A stretch of 41,784 bases of DNA from Candidatus Saccharimonadota bacterium (GTDB lineage: Bacteria > Patescibacteriota > Saccharimonadia > Saccharimonadales > Saccharimonadaceae): positions 1-41,784 of the forward strand of contig JAFVCN010000023.1 of the NCBI GenBank assembly GCA_017479205.1, given 5' to 3'. The notes under the pieces were generated by a model that worked only from the letters and a program-made list of their open reading frames with translations, did not search any database and was not told the DNA's origin. Shown here piece after piece: positions 16,690-24,717 of this stretch. How positions within the stretch are numbered: position 1 is the first letter of the stretch; every line of letters begins with the position of its first letter. Both the position numbers and the translations under genes were made by a program.

Positions 16690-17727
16690 CTATCTTAAGC
16701 TGACGGCTTTTTGAACTGATAGAAGTTTTTTGTTAGCGACTTCGTTTGCATACTTTTCGCCACTTTCTAAAATTTCGTACACTTTCTCGTCTGAAATTTC
16801 TGCAACTTTTGCCTGAAAATCCGCAAGATACCCCGATACACTCGCTGCAACTTTTTTCTTCAAATCACCATAATGGGTTTCGCCCGCCCAAGTCGAAATT
16901 ACGTCCTGGAGAGGCACGCCAGTTACTAATGATTCAATCTGAAGTAGATTCGAAATACCAGGTTGATTCATCATATCAAATGAAATCTTACCAAGACTGT
17001 CTGTCTGAGCCGACATAATTTTCTTCGTAACCTTTGCCGGATCGTCGTTCATCATAATTTTTGAATTTTCCGATTCTGCAGATTTACTCATTTTCTTCTC
17101 TGGATTCTGTAAGTCGCGGATTCTAATTCCTGAAGCCTTATCTGATTCCTGCGAGATTTCCATAAATTTAGCCTGATCAGAGGTTTTAGCTGGCAGGATA
17201 AATGTTTCACCAAATTTATGATTAAATCTCTCTGCGATATTACGCGTTAATTCTAAATGCTGAAACTGATCTTCTCCGACTGGAACATAAGTAGCATCAT
17301 AAAGTAGAATATCTGCTGCCATAAGAATTGGATAGTCGAAGATACCGACGTTTGTGCCTAAATCTCCGTTGTGAGACTTTTCTTTATACTGAATCATACG
17401 GCTAGTTTCTCCCATAGTCGCAACACAGTTTAGAATCCAACAGAGTTCGCTATGTGCAGGAACATAACTCTGTCTGTAAATATGGACATTTTCATTTAGC
17501 TCTAGCCCTGCTGCAAGATAATATTTAATTTCTTTGACTAAATTTTTTTGTAATTCTCCGTCAATGTCAGAAATAATTGTATGTAAATCTGGAATAAAAA
17601 TATTGATTTGATTATTTTTAGAATATTTATTAGCAAGCCTCGTCATCGGAAGTAGAGCGCCTAAAAAGTTCCCTAGTGTCATTTCCGAGTTTACTCGAAT
17701 TCCAGTTAGAATTGTCTTATTTTCCAT
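16690..17727 (-). CDS. trpS: Tryptophanyl-tRNA synthetase
   Basis: This 345-residue class I synthetase is of normal length. The first signature is TLGN (17-20, in EMTLGNFLGAL), replacing HxGH as in many bacterial TrpRS. The second is KKMSKS near residue 213. Other landmarks are NCVATMGETSRMIQYK, YPILMAADILLYDA and VPVGEDQFQHLELTR, all specific for TrpRS. The start is supported by TAAAAT ending 6 nt before the ATG, which implies a leaderless mRNA. Confidence 0.96.
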   Translation of the reverse strand: MENKTILTGIRVNSEMTLGNFLGALLPMTRLANKYSKNNQINIFIPDLHTIISDIDGELQKNLVKEIKYYLAAGLELNENVHIYRQSYVPAHSELCWILNCVATMGETSRMIQYKEKSHNGDLGTNVGIFDYPILMAADILLYDATYVPVGEDQFQHLELTRNIAERFNHKFGETFILPAKTSDQAKFMEISQESDKASGIRIRDLQNPEKKMSKSAESENSKIMMNDDPAKVTKKIMSAQTDSLGKISFDMMNQPGISNLLQIESLVTGVPLQDVISTWAGETHYGDLKKKVAASVSGYLADFQAKVAEISDEKVYEILESGEKYANEVANKKLLSVQKAVSLR

Positions 17728-17733
17728 ATCTTA

Positions 17734-17739
17734 ATTTTA
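17734..17739 (-). promoter_or_regulatory. -10 box for trpS (leaderless)
   Basis: TAAAAT on the minus strand is followed by exactly 6 nt and the ATG at 17727. Confidence 0.6.
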
Positions 17740-17756
17740 CCTTATCTTTTAGTTAG

Positions 17757-17785
17757 TTGCAATAAAGAATAATTTTTGATAAAAT
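17757..17785 (+). promoter_or_regulatory. Promoter of tRNA-Ala
   Basis: TTGCAA (17757-17762), a 17-nt spacer and TAAAAT (17780-17785) preceded by TGA give a full extended sigma70 promoter. Predicted transcription starts near 17792, about 68 nt before the mature tRNA. Confidence 0.65.
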
Positions 17786-17797
17786 GGTAGAAACTTT

Positions 17798-17829
17798 GGG
17801 GCTTTCCGGCCTTTTAGGCCTCTCGCCCC
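17798..17829 (+). other. GC-rich hairpin in the tRNA-Ala 5' leader
   Basis: GGGGC (17798-17802) pairs with GCCCC (17825-17829), and GGCCT (17808-17812) with AGGCC (17816-17820), around a TTT loop with an internal loop. It is strikingly GC-rich for this region and has no U-tract. It would form in the pre-tRNA leader, and may be a processing element or small RNA; its role is unknown. Confidence 0.55.
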
Positions 17830-17859
17830 GGCATTTGCAGAATTTATATCTACTCATTT

Positions 17860-17936
17860 GGGGCGTTAGCTCAGTTGATTAGAGCGCTTCAATGGCATTG
17901 AAGAGGTCATGAGTTTGAGTCTCATACGCTCCACCA
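17860..17936 (+). tRNA. tRNA-Ala (GGC anticodon), CCA encoded
   Basis: Acceptor GGGGCGT/ACGCTCC, D arm GCTC-AGTTGATTA-GAGC, anticodon arm CTTCA-ATGGCAT-TGAAG (anticodon GGC), T arm ATGAG-TTTGAGT-CTCAT, discriminator A, then CCA. Position 19 is A instead of G, and position 56 is T instead of C, so the universal G19-C56 tertiary pair is replaced by A19-U56. Confidence 0.95.
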
Positions 17937-17950
17937 TACCAAGAGAATAC

Positions 17951-17979
17951 AAAAAGAGAGTTTTACTCTCATTTTTTGT
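17951..17979. terminator. Bidirectional terminator between tRNA-Ala and the LtaS-like gene
   Basis: GAGAG-TTTTA-CTCTC is flanked by A-rich and T-rich runs, so it gives a U-tail on both strands. It serves tRNA-Ala (plus) and the convergent 17989 gene (minus). Confidence 0.7.
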
Positions 17980-17988
17980 GGAAGCATA

Positions 17989-19962
17989 TTAACGATACCA
18001 ATATCTCTTGCCACCCAAGACGTCATAAACGTAAAGATTGTAATCTTTCAAGATATTAGACTCGGCAGGATTATTTGCCCCGAAGTAGATTTGAGTTAGG
18101 ATCGGTTCAGCTGCGCAAACTTTACTTGCCAGGTTAATAAAGCTGGCTTTCTTAAGCCCTAGTAAATTAAACATAGTCGGGACAAAACAGTTCGGGGTAG
18201 TTGTTGGTAGAGTGATTCCCTTAATTCCGCCAAAAGATTGAATCTCCTTGTTCTTAATAGACGAGTCATCAAGGTCGAAGTTTGCCCAGACGAAATAAGG
18301 AGTTATCTGTGATAAATCGGAGATTTCTTTTGACTCGGCATCTTTTACTCTATTAAAGATGCCTGGACTATGGTCGCCATAGAACAGAATGACAGTTTTT
18401 TCATCTGATTTAGATAAACCATCTAGGAATTCAGATAAATAATAGTCTGAATTATGAAGAGTTTCTAGGAAGACTTCGACTTGGGACTTTTCATCCTCTT
18501 CAAAAGGAGATAAGTTCTCGCCTGCTTTTGGGGCGTCTGCGACTCGATAGCTTCTTGTTGTATAGCCATAGGCATCATATCCCATGTGATTCTGCATTGT
18601 AATTAGCGAAATCATAGTCTTCTTATCATGTTCAGAGATGGTTTTCAAAACTTCTTTGTAGGCTGAACGGTCATTAATATATGGACGGCTATCATCTACA
18701 TCTTTAAAATGCATTTCGCTTTCTGTAATAAACTCATCAAATCCTTCACTTACTAACGCGATATTTCGCTTATACATTCCGCCATTAAATGGGTGAATCG
18801 CTACGGTATCATAGCCAGCCTCTTTTGCGACTGATGCGATAGATGGAATACTTTTAACATGGGATAGGACATCATTATACGGAACGGTATTCATAAAATA
18901 ATTGGACATTGCGGTATCTGCTTCAAATTCAATATTCGCTGTTCCTCCACCATAATCCGTCGAATACATTTGTCCGGTAGCAACACGAGAGTTATTCTTG
19001 TCGCTAGAGATAAGTTTTTTCAAAGTTGGAGTTATCTCGTCCGTAACCGGAACCCCCATAGAATTAGTTTTTAAATCTGGATTTTTTGAATATGGATAGT
19101 AGGCTGAGATTATTTCAGGATCATAGAAAGTTTCGTTTAGAATCATAACGATATTATAATCGCTATCAGACAGGTTCTTCCCTGCGTCGTCGTTGTATTT
19201 TTCTTTGATTTCTGAAATCTTTTCTTTCGAATAGCCATCAGGCTCTTCAACTTCAATTTTCTTAAGATTATACAGAAAGCCTAATACTGGGCCATTTAAA
19301 TCGTAGTTACCTTTTTGGTTCCAAGCGATAAAATACGAGTCAAGATTAGGCAAATCTATATTTTTACTGCCTGGATGATTTCTAACAAAATCAGTCGATA
19401 TCATAAAACCAGTAATTCCAATTACTACCATCAAAACTCGAACTAGACGGAAATTTTTTGTATATTTATTTCCATTTTCATCTTTAGCCGAGCCAAAAAT
19501 CTTTCGACTAATGATATTCAACACAATCGCTAGTGTGAAGATTAAAACGCAGGCTAAAATCATTTTAATTAAGCTTGAAACATCAATAAATCTCGTTAAT
19601 GTTCCTGCTTGGCCGGTTAGGGCAAAATCCTCTGGAAGGAGCGGCTGCATTCGAAAAAGCATCTTTTGAGTAGAGATATAGGATAAAATAACTGCGCCGA
19701 TAAACGTAATAGCAGGACCAGTCCAAGCAGTTTTAAAAAATGCTGAAATTATCAGTTCGATGAAGAAAACGATCATCGCACTATAAAAGAAAACCTTCAT
19801 TCTCCAGCCAAAGGCAAAATCTATTGCGGTATCGGTTTCTTTCCAAACATAGCTCCATTCAATGAAAAACATTATTAAGATTGAAGTTATTATCAACAAA
19901 AAGAGTCTTAATAAAATTCTGACTGGTTTTTCTTTTAGTAGTGTCCCCACTTTCTCTTTCAT
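17989..19962 (-). CDS. LTA-synthase-like membrane sulfatase/phosphatase-superfamily enzyme
   Basis: This 657-residue protein has five N-terminal membrane segments and an extracellular catalytic domain of the alkaline phosphatase/sulfatase superfamily. Landmarks are MILNETFYDP (first metal site), YGGGTANIEFE with the presumed nucleophile T341, HPFNGGMYKRN, ITMQNHMGY and LFYGDHSPG (metal ligands). These match LtaS-type phosphoglycerol transferases more than true sulfatases. It probably transfers glycerol-phosphate or a similar group to a surface polymer; the substrate is inferred. The start at 19962 is preferred over the in-frame ATG at 19989 because TGCTAAAAT ends 7 nt before it. The hydrophobic core begins after either start. 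Confidence 0.85.
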   Translation of the reverse strand: MKEKVGTLLKEKPVRILLRLFLLIITSILIMFFIEWSYVWKETDTAIDFAFGWRMKVFFYSAMIVFFIELIISAFFKTAWTGPAITFIGAVILSYISTQKMLFRMQPLLPEDFALTGQAGTLTRFIDVSSLIKMILACVLIFTLAIVLNIISRKIFGSAKDENGNKYTKNFRLVRVLMVVIGITGFMISTDFVRNHPGSKNIDLPNLDSYFIAWNQKGNYDLNGPVLGFLYNLKKIEVEEPDGYSKEKISEIKEKYNDDAGKNLSDSDYNIVMILNETFYDPEIISAYYPYSKNPDLKTNSMGVPVTDEITPTLKKLISSDKNNSRVATGQMYSTDYGGGTANIEFEADTAMSNYFMNTVPYNDVLSHVKSIPSIASVAKEAGYDTVAIHPFNGGMYKRNIALVSEGFDEFITESEMHFKDVDDSRPYINDRSAYKEVLKTISEHDKKTMISLITMQNHMGYDAYGYTTRSYRVADAPKAGENLSPFEEDEKSQVEVFLETLHNSDYYLSEFLDGLSKSDEKTVILFYGDHSPGIFNRVKDAESKEISDLSQITPYFVWANFDLDDSSIKNKEIQSFGGIKGITLPTTTPNCFVPTMFNLLGLKKASFINLASKVCAAEPILTQIYFGANNPAESNILKDYNLYVYDVLGGKRYWYR

Positions 19963-19969
19963 TGGGATT

Positions 19970-19978
19970 ATTTTAGCA
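19970..19978 (-). promoter_or_regulatory. Extended -10 box for the LtaS-like gene
   Basis: TGCTAAAAT on the minus strand lies 7 nt before the ATG at 19962. A second TAAAAT abuts the upstream ATG at 19989, leaving no room for a start there from that box. Confidence 0.5.
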
Positions 19979-20014
19979 AATTTTTTCATATTTTACAACT
20001 AACCATAAGCATTA

Positions 20015-20023
20015 TGATATAAT
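20015..20023 (+). promoter_or_regulatory. Extended -10 box for the 20030 gene (leaderless)
   Basis: TGATATAAT is followed by exactly 6 nt and the ATG at 20030. Confidence 0.7.
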
Positions 20024-20029
20024 AAAAAT

Positions 20030-20464
20030 ATGAAGATTATTAAGCGACATAGTCGTTTCACTTCAAAATTAATGATAGCGTTAATTTTTGTTGCTCTTGC
20101 TGTTGCTGTCGGGGCAGTTGTGATTGCAAACCTTCGCGATAAAAACTTTTTCGTTAACCAAAAATTTGAAGAACTTTCTCGAAATTACTATGAAGAAATA
20201 CTTTATCCTCAATTTATTGAAGAACATAAGGACGATACTTTAGAAAAAGCGTTCGAGAAATATTTAAATAATGGTTTTACAGTTCATCTTCGCCAAATTC
20301 TAAATTATGAATTTTTGAATCATAACAATGATTATCGTGCGGTTTTTGAAGGTGACAATTTCTCGTGCAATACGAATGCTTCCGCTGCGACTTTCATTCC
20401 TCGCGCCCCTTATGGTAAAAAAGATTATGAAGCAAAATTCAATCTTCTCTGTACAAACGATTAA
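20030..20464 (+). CDS. Small membrane-anchored extracytoplasmic protein, function unknown
   Basis: This 144-residue protein is not one I recognise. A basic start (MKIIKRHSRFTSK) and one transmembrane or uncleaved signal helix (about 14-33) precede an extracellular domain of about 110 residues. That domain is rich in aromatic and charged residues (FEELSRNYYEEILYPQFIEE). Two cysteines near the C-terminus (C114 and C141) could form a disulfide. The start is fixed by the leaderless promoter. tRNA-Leu lies 22 nt downstream with its own -10 box, so the genes are probably not linked in function. Confidence 0.75.
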   Translation: MKIIKRHSRFTSKLMIALIFVALAVAVGAVVIANLRDKNFFVNQKFEELSRNYYEEILYPQFIEEHKDDTLEKAFEKYLNNGFTVHLRQILNYEFLNHNNDYRAVFEGDNFSCNTNASAATFIPRAPYGKKDYEAKFNLLCTND

Positions 20465-20472
20465 AAAATTGT

Positions 20473-20478
20473 TATAAT
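20473..20478 (+). promoter_or_regulatory. -10 box for tRNA-Leu / tRNA-Ser
   Basis: TATAAT lies 8 nt before the mature tRNA-Leu. TGTACA at 20450-20455 is a weak -35 at 17 nt. The two tRNAs are 6 nt apart and should share this promoter. Confidence 0.6.
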
Positions 20479-20486
20479 ATTTTTAT

Positions 20487-20571
20487 GCCCGGATGGTGGA
20501 ACTGGTAGACACGTATGCCTTAGGAGCATATGTCTTACGACGTGCAGGTTCAAGTCCTGTTCCGGGCACCA
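20487..20571 (+). tRNA. tRNA-Leu (UAG anticodon), CCA encoded
   Basis: Acceptor GCCCGGA/TCCGGGC, anticodon arm TATGC-CTTAGGA-GCATA (anticodon TAG), a long variable arm, T arm GCAGG-TTCAAGT-CCTGT, discriminator A and CCA. It reads CUN leucine codons. It is not an amber suppressor, which would need the anticodon CUA. Confidence 0.96.
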
Positions 20572-20577
20572 GTCATT

Positions 20578-20667
20578 GGAAGGGTGTCCGAGTGGTTTAA
20601 GGAGCACGCCTGGAACGCGTGTATAGGGGCAACCCTATCGGAGGTTCGAATCCTCTCCCTTCCGCCA
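20578..20667 (+). tRNA. tRNA-Ser (GGA anticodon), CCA encoded
   Basis: Acceptor GGAAGGG/CCCTTCC, anticodon arm CACGC-CTGGAAC-GCGTG (anticodon GGA), a class II variable arm (ATAGGG-GCAA-CCCTAT), T arm GGAGG-TTCGAAT-CCTCT, discriminator G and CCA. Confidence 0.96.
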
Positions 20668-20673
20668 ATAAAG

Positions 20674-20697
20674 ACAAGTAAAAAAGCTTGTTTTTTT
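20674..20697 (+). terminator. Terminator after tRNA-Ser
   Basis: ACAAG (20674-20678) pairs with CTTGT (20687-20691), followed by a T run. The stem is short but well placed after the tRNA pair. Confidence 0.5.
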
Positions 20698-20729
20698 ATA
20701 GGCTTTTATGAATTCTAAAAAATTTTATG

Positions 20730-20735
20730 TATAAT
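20730..20735 (+). promoter_or_regulatory. -10 box for the ABC transporter (leaderless)
   Basis: TATAAT is followed by exactly 6 nt and the ATG at 20742. The in-frame ATG at 20727 lies upstream of this box and so outside the transcript. Confidence 0.7.
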
Positions 20736-20741
20736 AAGGTT

Positions 20742-21911
20742 ATGTTAACGGTTAAAAATATTTCTAAAATTTACGAAACGGAGGGCATAGAGTTAAAAGC
20801 TCTTGATAATGTTTCCGTTAGTTTGCGCAAAAATGAATTTGTTTCCATCCTTGGTCCCAGTGGATCTGGAAAAACAACTTTACTTAATATTATCGGAGGT
20901 CTTGATCGCTACACAAAAGGCGATATTATAATTGACGGCATTAGTACAAAAAATTATACAGACCGAGATTGGGATACCTACCGTAATCATCGTGTAGGTT
21001 TTGTTTTCCAAAGTTATAATTTAATACAACATCAGACAGTTCTTTCAAATGTCGAGCTGGCGTTAACTCTTTCTGGTGTTTCCCCGTCCGAACGTAAAGA
21101 ACGAGCTAAAAATGCTTTGGATAAAGTCGGGCTCGGAAAACATATTAATAAGCGCCCAAGCCAGCTTTCTGGCGGACAGATGCAACGCGTTGCAATTGCA
21201 CGCGCGCTCGTAAATAACCCAGATATTGTACTAGCCGATGAACCAACTGGCGCGCTCGATTCTAAAACTAGCGTTCAAATTATGGATCTACTCAAAGAGA
21301 TCGCAAAGGATAAACTTGTCGTTATGGTAACTCATAACCCTGAACTCGCTAAAGATTATTCTACCAGAATTATCAATGTTAAAGACGGAAAGATTGTTGG
21401 CGATACAGATCCGTATGATGATAAGAACGAAGAAAGAGACGAGAGCAAGAGAAAGCGTACCTCTATTAGTCTTCTCACGGCTTTTCAGCTCAGTACAAAT
21501 AATCTCCTAACTAAATGTGGTCGTACAATATTAACAGCGATTGCTGGTAGTGTCGGTATTATCGGAATTGCCCTAATTCTTGCACTAGCTAATGGTGTTA
21601 ATCAATACGTAAATAATCTTGCGGGTCTAGGTTCTGTTCCATCGCCGATTACTGTCGACAGGGTTTATCTTCAGTCCGATAGTTTCTCTATAGCAAATGT
21701 TAAAACTGACGACTCAAATGCTAATGGCGAGATTGTTGCAGAAGATGACATTAAAGATAATTTAAGCATATCTAAACAAAACCAGGTACGATTTAATGAT
21801 ACTGCTGGTCTAAAGAAATATATTGACGAGAATTCTGAAACTATAAATAATATAACCGATTCGGTTTCTTACAGCTATGATGTAGATGTAAATGTTTACG
21901 ACAAGGATTAG
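20742..21911 (+). CDS. MacB-like ABC transporter, ATPase plus first membrane helix (5' part, ends at in-frame amber)
   Basis: This part covers 389 codons before a TAG. Residues 1-235 are an ABC ATPase of the MacB/LolD type: Walker [10 protein letters not shown], the signature [15 protein letters not shown], Walker [13 protein letters not shown], and the switch VTHNPEL. A linker then leads to one transmembrane helix (about 263-287, [18 protein letters not shown]) and the start of an extracytoplasmic domain. The reading frame continues without another stop into the 22026 ORF, so together they encode a 745-position fused ATPase-permease. The family exports peptides, lipids or antibiotics or works in mechanotransmission; the substrate is unknown here. 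Start chosen from the leaderless promoter. Confidence 0.9.
   Translation: MLTVKNISKIYETEGIELKALDNVSVSLRKNEFVSILGPSGSGKTTLLNIIGGLDRYTKGDIIIDGISTKNYTDRDWDTYRNHRVGFVFQSYNLIQHQTVLSNVELALTLSGVSPSERKERAKNALDKVGLGKHINKRPSQLSGGQMQRVAIARALVNNPDIVLADEPTGALDSKTSVQIMDLLKEIAKDKLVVMVTHNPELAKDYSTRIINVKDGKIVGDTDPYDDKNEERDESKRKRTSISLLTAFQLSTNNLLTKCGRTILTAIAGSVGIIGIALILALANGVNQYVNNLAGLGSVPSPITVDRVYLQSDSFSIANVKTDDSNANGEIVAEDDIKDNLSISKQNQVRFNDTAGLKKYIDENSETINNITDSVSYSYDVDVNVYDKD
21909..21911 (+). other. In-frame amber codon interrupting the ABC transporter
   Basis: TAG at codon 390 is followed in the same frame by 38 sense codons (starting NGEIIKVNPFEDN) and then the 22026 ORF. The codons around it encode a plausible extracytoplasmic domain. 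One substitution from AAG, CAG or GAG would explain it. Confidence 0.9.
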
Positions 21912-22025
21912 AACGGCGAGATTATTAAAGTAAATCCTTTTGAAGATAATTCCCTAAGCTCAATATTATCAAGCGGCAGTGATTTAGGAGCAGAAGTCCA
22001 GCTAAAAGATTTCTTAAGTTCTTCT

Positions 22026-22979
22026 ATGAAAGAATTTATTTCGGAGACTCCTTATGAAATTCTTTCTGGCAGTTTTCCTAAATCAGCGAACGAACTAGTA
22101 TTAGTAGTTGACGGCGATAAAAAATTTAAATTAAGTAATGCCTATACTTTGAATCTTGCAGATAGAACAAAGCTCGACACCTTTATTTATAATATTAATC
22201 ATAATATTGAACTCGTATCTGGAAATGTCGGGTTTTCTTATGATGATATTATCGGAAAAAGTTATCGCGTTAGCTTAAATGGCGAAAGTTATGACGATGC
22301 GTTCGAGGCTAAGATTGTTGGCGTTGTAAAAGCTAAAAAGGCCGATGACGAAAGCGGTTTTCTAGCTTATACACACGGACTCATAGAAAAGATTTTACAG
22401 GCGTCAGGAAAAGATAATGGCACTCCAGAAAAAATCAGTCTTTATCCAAAAACTGAAGACAAAAAGAAAGAAGTGATCGCGTTCTTGGATAAATACAATG
22501 AAGGAAAAGAGGAGAAGATTTATTATCAGGATGCGACAGCCGAGATAATAAAGACTATTAAAACTGCGGTTAATTTAATTTCTTATGTACTGATCGCTTT
22601 TGTTGCTATTTCCCTGATTGTATCTAGCATTATGATCGGAATTATTACTTATATTTCAGTCCTTGAGCGCACGAAAGAAATCGGAATTCTGCGCGCAATT
22701 GGAGCTAGTAAGCGCGATGTTGTACGCGTCTTTAGAGCTGAAACTATTATCGAAGGATTAGTTGCGGGATTGATTGGGGTAATTGTCGCTTATTCACTTT
22801 GCCTTTCAGTCAACACCATTGTTTCTGCACTTGCAAAAATTGACAACATTACTCAGTTCTCTATTGTTCAAGCAATCATATTAATTCTAATTAGTATAGG
22901 GTTAACGGTTTTCGCGGGAGCTATACCAGCGAGCCGCGCAAGTAAAAAAGACCCTGTTGAGGCCTTACGTAGCGAATAA
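22026..22979 (+). CDS. MacB-like ABC transporter, permease C-terminal part (3' part)
   Basis: This part has 317 residues: the rest of the extracytoplasmic MacB-type domain and an FtsX-like permease domain with three membrane helices (near 187-212, 236-262 and 280-302). The FtsX signature ISVLERTKEIGILRAIGASKRDV and the C-terminal ASRASKKDPVEALR are intact. No Shine-Dalgarno sequence or promoter precedes the ATG at 22026, so separate translation is doubtful. It would be reached by readthrough of the TAG at 21909, or the gene is a recent pseudogene. Absence of further stops or frameshifts argues for recent mutation, sequencing error or functional readthrough. Confidence 0.85.
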   Translation: MKEFISETPYEILSGSFPKSANELVLVVDGDKKFKLSNAYTLNLADRTKLDTFIYNINHNIELVSGNVGFSYDDIIGKSYRVSLNGESYDDAFEAKIVGVVKAKKADDESGFLAYTHGLIEKILQASGKDNGTPEKISLYPKTEDKKKEVIAFLDKYNEGKEEKIYYQDATAEIIKTIKTAVNLISYVLIAFVAISLIVSSIMIGIITYISVLERTKEIGILRAIGASKRDVVRVFRAETIIEGLVAGLIGVIVAYSLCLSVNTIVSALAKIDNITQFSIVQAIILILISIGLTVFAGAIPASRASKKDPVEALRSE

Positions 22980-22990
22980 TCACTACAACA

Positions 22991-23020
22991 AAAATTCCTC
23001 TCTTAGGAGAGGAATTTTTT
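22991..23020. terminator. Bidirectional terminator between the ABC transporter and rplU
   Basis: AAAATTCCTCTC (22991-23002), a 4-nt loop and GAGAGGAATTTT (23007-23018) form a 12-bp perfect stem with a U-tail on each strand, between convergent genes. Confidence 0.85.
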
Positions 23021-23022
23021 AA

Positions 23023-23331
23023 TTATTTAATCGAGGTGATTTCGATTACGCTATATTTCTGGCGATGGCCAGTTTCTTTATGAACGCGTTTCTTCGAATG
23101 ATAACGAATTACGCGAACTTTGTCTCCAGCGATTTTTTCTTCAACGACTTTAGCTGAAACTTTTACGCCTTTGACTTCCGGAGTACCAACGGTAGTTTTA
23201 TCGCCGTCAATCACAAGTAAAGCACCAGTTTCGAGCGTCTTCGTTCCTGCCGGGAGGAGGTCCACCCGTAGGGTCTCTTTCTCAGCGACGACATACTGTT
23301 TTCCGCCGATGAGTACAACTGCTTTCTTCAT
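23023..23331 (-). CDS. rplU: Large-subunit ribosomal protein bL21
   Basis: This 102-residue protein is the normal size for bL21. It shows GGKQYVVAEKETLRVDLLP at the start and VRVIRYHSKKRVHKETGHRQ near the end, the usual rRNA-binding segment. The ATG follows AAGGAAAT. The common partner rpmA (bL27) is not next to it; the transcript ends at the hairpin just downstream, so rplU stands alone here. Confidence 0.96.
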   Translation of the reverse strand: MKKAVVLIGGKQYVVAEKETLRVDLLPAGTKTLETGALLVIDGDKTTVGTPEVKGVKVSAKVVEEKIAGDKVRVIRYHSKKRVHKETGHRQKYSVIEITSIK

Positions 23332-23396
23332 TATAATTTCCTTGTATTAAAAAATTAATAAACTATGAACAATTTTATCACACTTCTTTCAAAAAA

Positions 23397-24674
23397 TCAA
23401 GACAGCTTCGAGCGAACGGCAAGGTAATATGTTGTTCTCTCAAGAGATTCTTCAAGCGAGCCAGAGTCTTTACCGATAAAGTTTCCGAACCTTGAGATTT
23501 CATACTCTTCAATTGAAGACAGTAGGTCTTGAATTTTTACTTTATCAACCCAAGTAGTTTTTCCGAGAGAAATTAAGGTATAGGCACCCTGCAATTTCCC
23601 CTCTAGAGCTACTCCTGACGATTCTAGTAAAACCCTAGCTTCGGATTCAGACATTTTGGATTTTTCTTCAAAAGAAATTATTCGCTGATATTTTTCTTTA
23701 CTCTCCTTTAGTAAAAATCTTAATCGTCTTTCGACATAAGTTTTTACAGCATTATAAACTGATTGTTCGTAGAGCATGGCTCGATCCGAGAACCAATTAA
23801 CAAATTCTTGAGACACGCTAACTCCAGTCGATTCGAAAAATCCATTTTGCCATCCCGCAGCGATATTAGTTTCAAGCAAAATATATTTTCCAGTTTCATC
23901 ATCACGCACAATGTCCATTCCAGCATATTCAAGTCCTGAAATTTTTGCTGCTCGAACAGCCAACTCATTAATTTCTTTTAATACTTCCGGATCTTCTTCG
24001 CCCCAATGTTGTAGGCCTCCAGAACGAGATCTAAAATTCGAAGCATCCTGCATATCGCCTTGCTTTCGCATTGCTCCAAGCGCAACTCCACCTAGAACAA
24101 AGACTCTCCAGTCATACGACGATTTAACATAGGTTTCCGTAGAGAACTCATAGTAATTTTGATCAAATTTTTCAATATCTTCTGCGGATTTAATTAGTAA
24201 AATTCCCTCGCCACGAGTACCTAAATCTGGCTTCAAAAGAAATGGGTATTGAAGTCTTCCCCGCTCTAGTAAATCATAAAGATTGACTTTGGAAAGAGCC
24301 ATGTGCATTTCTAGAGTATGTTCCCTAAGGACTGGATCTAGCTGAAATAATCCATGCTGAAAGAACTTATTTGAAGTACAAATTCTTCCGCCGGTCGGAT
24401 TAGCATTAATTAGTAGCTTTCCAGATTCATGGAGATATGAGATTACGCGTTCGGTTTCATACATACTCTTCATATCTACTGGTCCACGCCAAATTACACA
24501 ATCCCCAAAAACTCGGTCGAGCGTTCCGTTTGCGATATCAACAGAACTAATAGTTTTTAAAATATTCGCTTTAAAACCGCTTTTTATCGCCGTATCGCGA
24601 ATCTCCTCCGCTATCGGCTGGTTACAATCTCTACCCTCAATAATAGTTAGCGTCTTTTCTATTTTCTCACCCAT
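23397..24674 (-). CDS. ATP-grasp ligase of RimK / glutathione-synthetase type
   Basis: This 425-residue protein has an N-terminal pre-ATP-grasp region. The ATP-grasp fold follows, with PFLLKPDLGTRGEGILLI (ATP-binding loop and lysine), STETYVKSSYDWRVFVLGG, GALGAM-type strands, AGMDIVRD, and ILLETNIAAGWQ (metal-binding E and N). The last ~130 residues are an added helical domain. ATP-grasp enzymes join a carboxylate to an amine through an acyl phosphate; the substrate is unknown. The start at 24674 is preferred over 24719 because TGCTATAAT lies between them, 9 nt before the ATG. Adjacency to surface-protein genes might suggest protein or glycan modification, but this is speculative. Confidence 0.8.
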   Translation of the reverse strand: MGEKIEKTLTIIEGRDCNQPIAEEIRDTAIKSGFKANILKTISSVDIANGTLDRVFGDCVIWRGPVDMKSMYETERVISYLHESGKLLINANPTGGRICTSNKFFQHGLFQLDPVLREHTLEMHMALSKVNLYDLLERGRLQYPFLLKPDLGTRGEGILLIKSAEDIEKFDQNYYEFSTETYVKSSYDWRVFVLGGVALGAMRKQGDMQDASNFRSRSGGLQHWGEEDPEVLKEINELAVRAAKISGLEYAGMDIVRDDETGKYILLETNIAAGWQNGFFESTGVSVSQEFVNWFSDRAMLYEQSVYNAVKTYVERRLRFLLKESKEKYQRIISFEEKSKMSESEARVLLESSGVALEGKLQGAYTLISLGKTTWVDKVKIQDLLSSIEEYEISRFGNFIGKDSGSLEESLERTTYYLAVRSKLS

Positions 24675-24683
24675 ATTATTCTT

Positions 24684-24692
24684 ATTATAGCA
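24684..24692 (-). promoter_or_regulatory. Extended -10 box for the ATP-grasp gene
   Basis: TGCTATAAT on the minus strand lies 9 nt before the ATG at 24674. Confidence 0.65.
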
Positions 24693-24717
24693 TAAGGACT
24701 TTAAAATAAAAAGAAGC

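Noticed and set aside
20487-20571. tRNA with anticodon UAG as an amber suppressor for the broken ABC gene
   Set aside because: Anticodon UAG reads CUN leucine codons. An amber suppressor would need anticodon CUA, and the sequence is a normal tRNA-Leu.
20530-20718. 62-codon ORF overlapping tRNA-Leu and tRNA-Ser
   Set aside because: It lies on two well-formed tRNAs and the terminator after them.
21909-21911. Reassignment of UAG to an amino acid in this organism
   Set aside because: Several intact genes end at TAG at the expected family length (transpeptidase at 2608, kinase at 11102, HD protein at 33923, nrdR at 34907).
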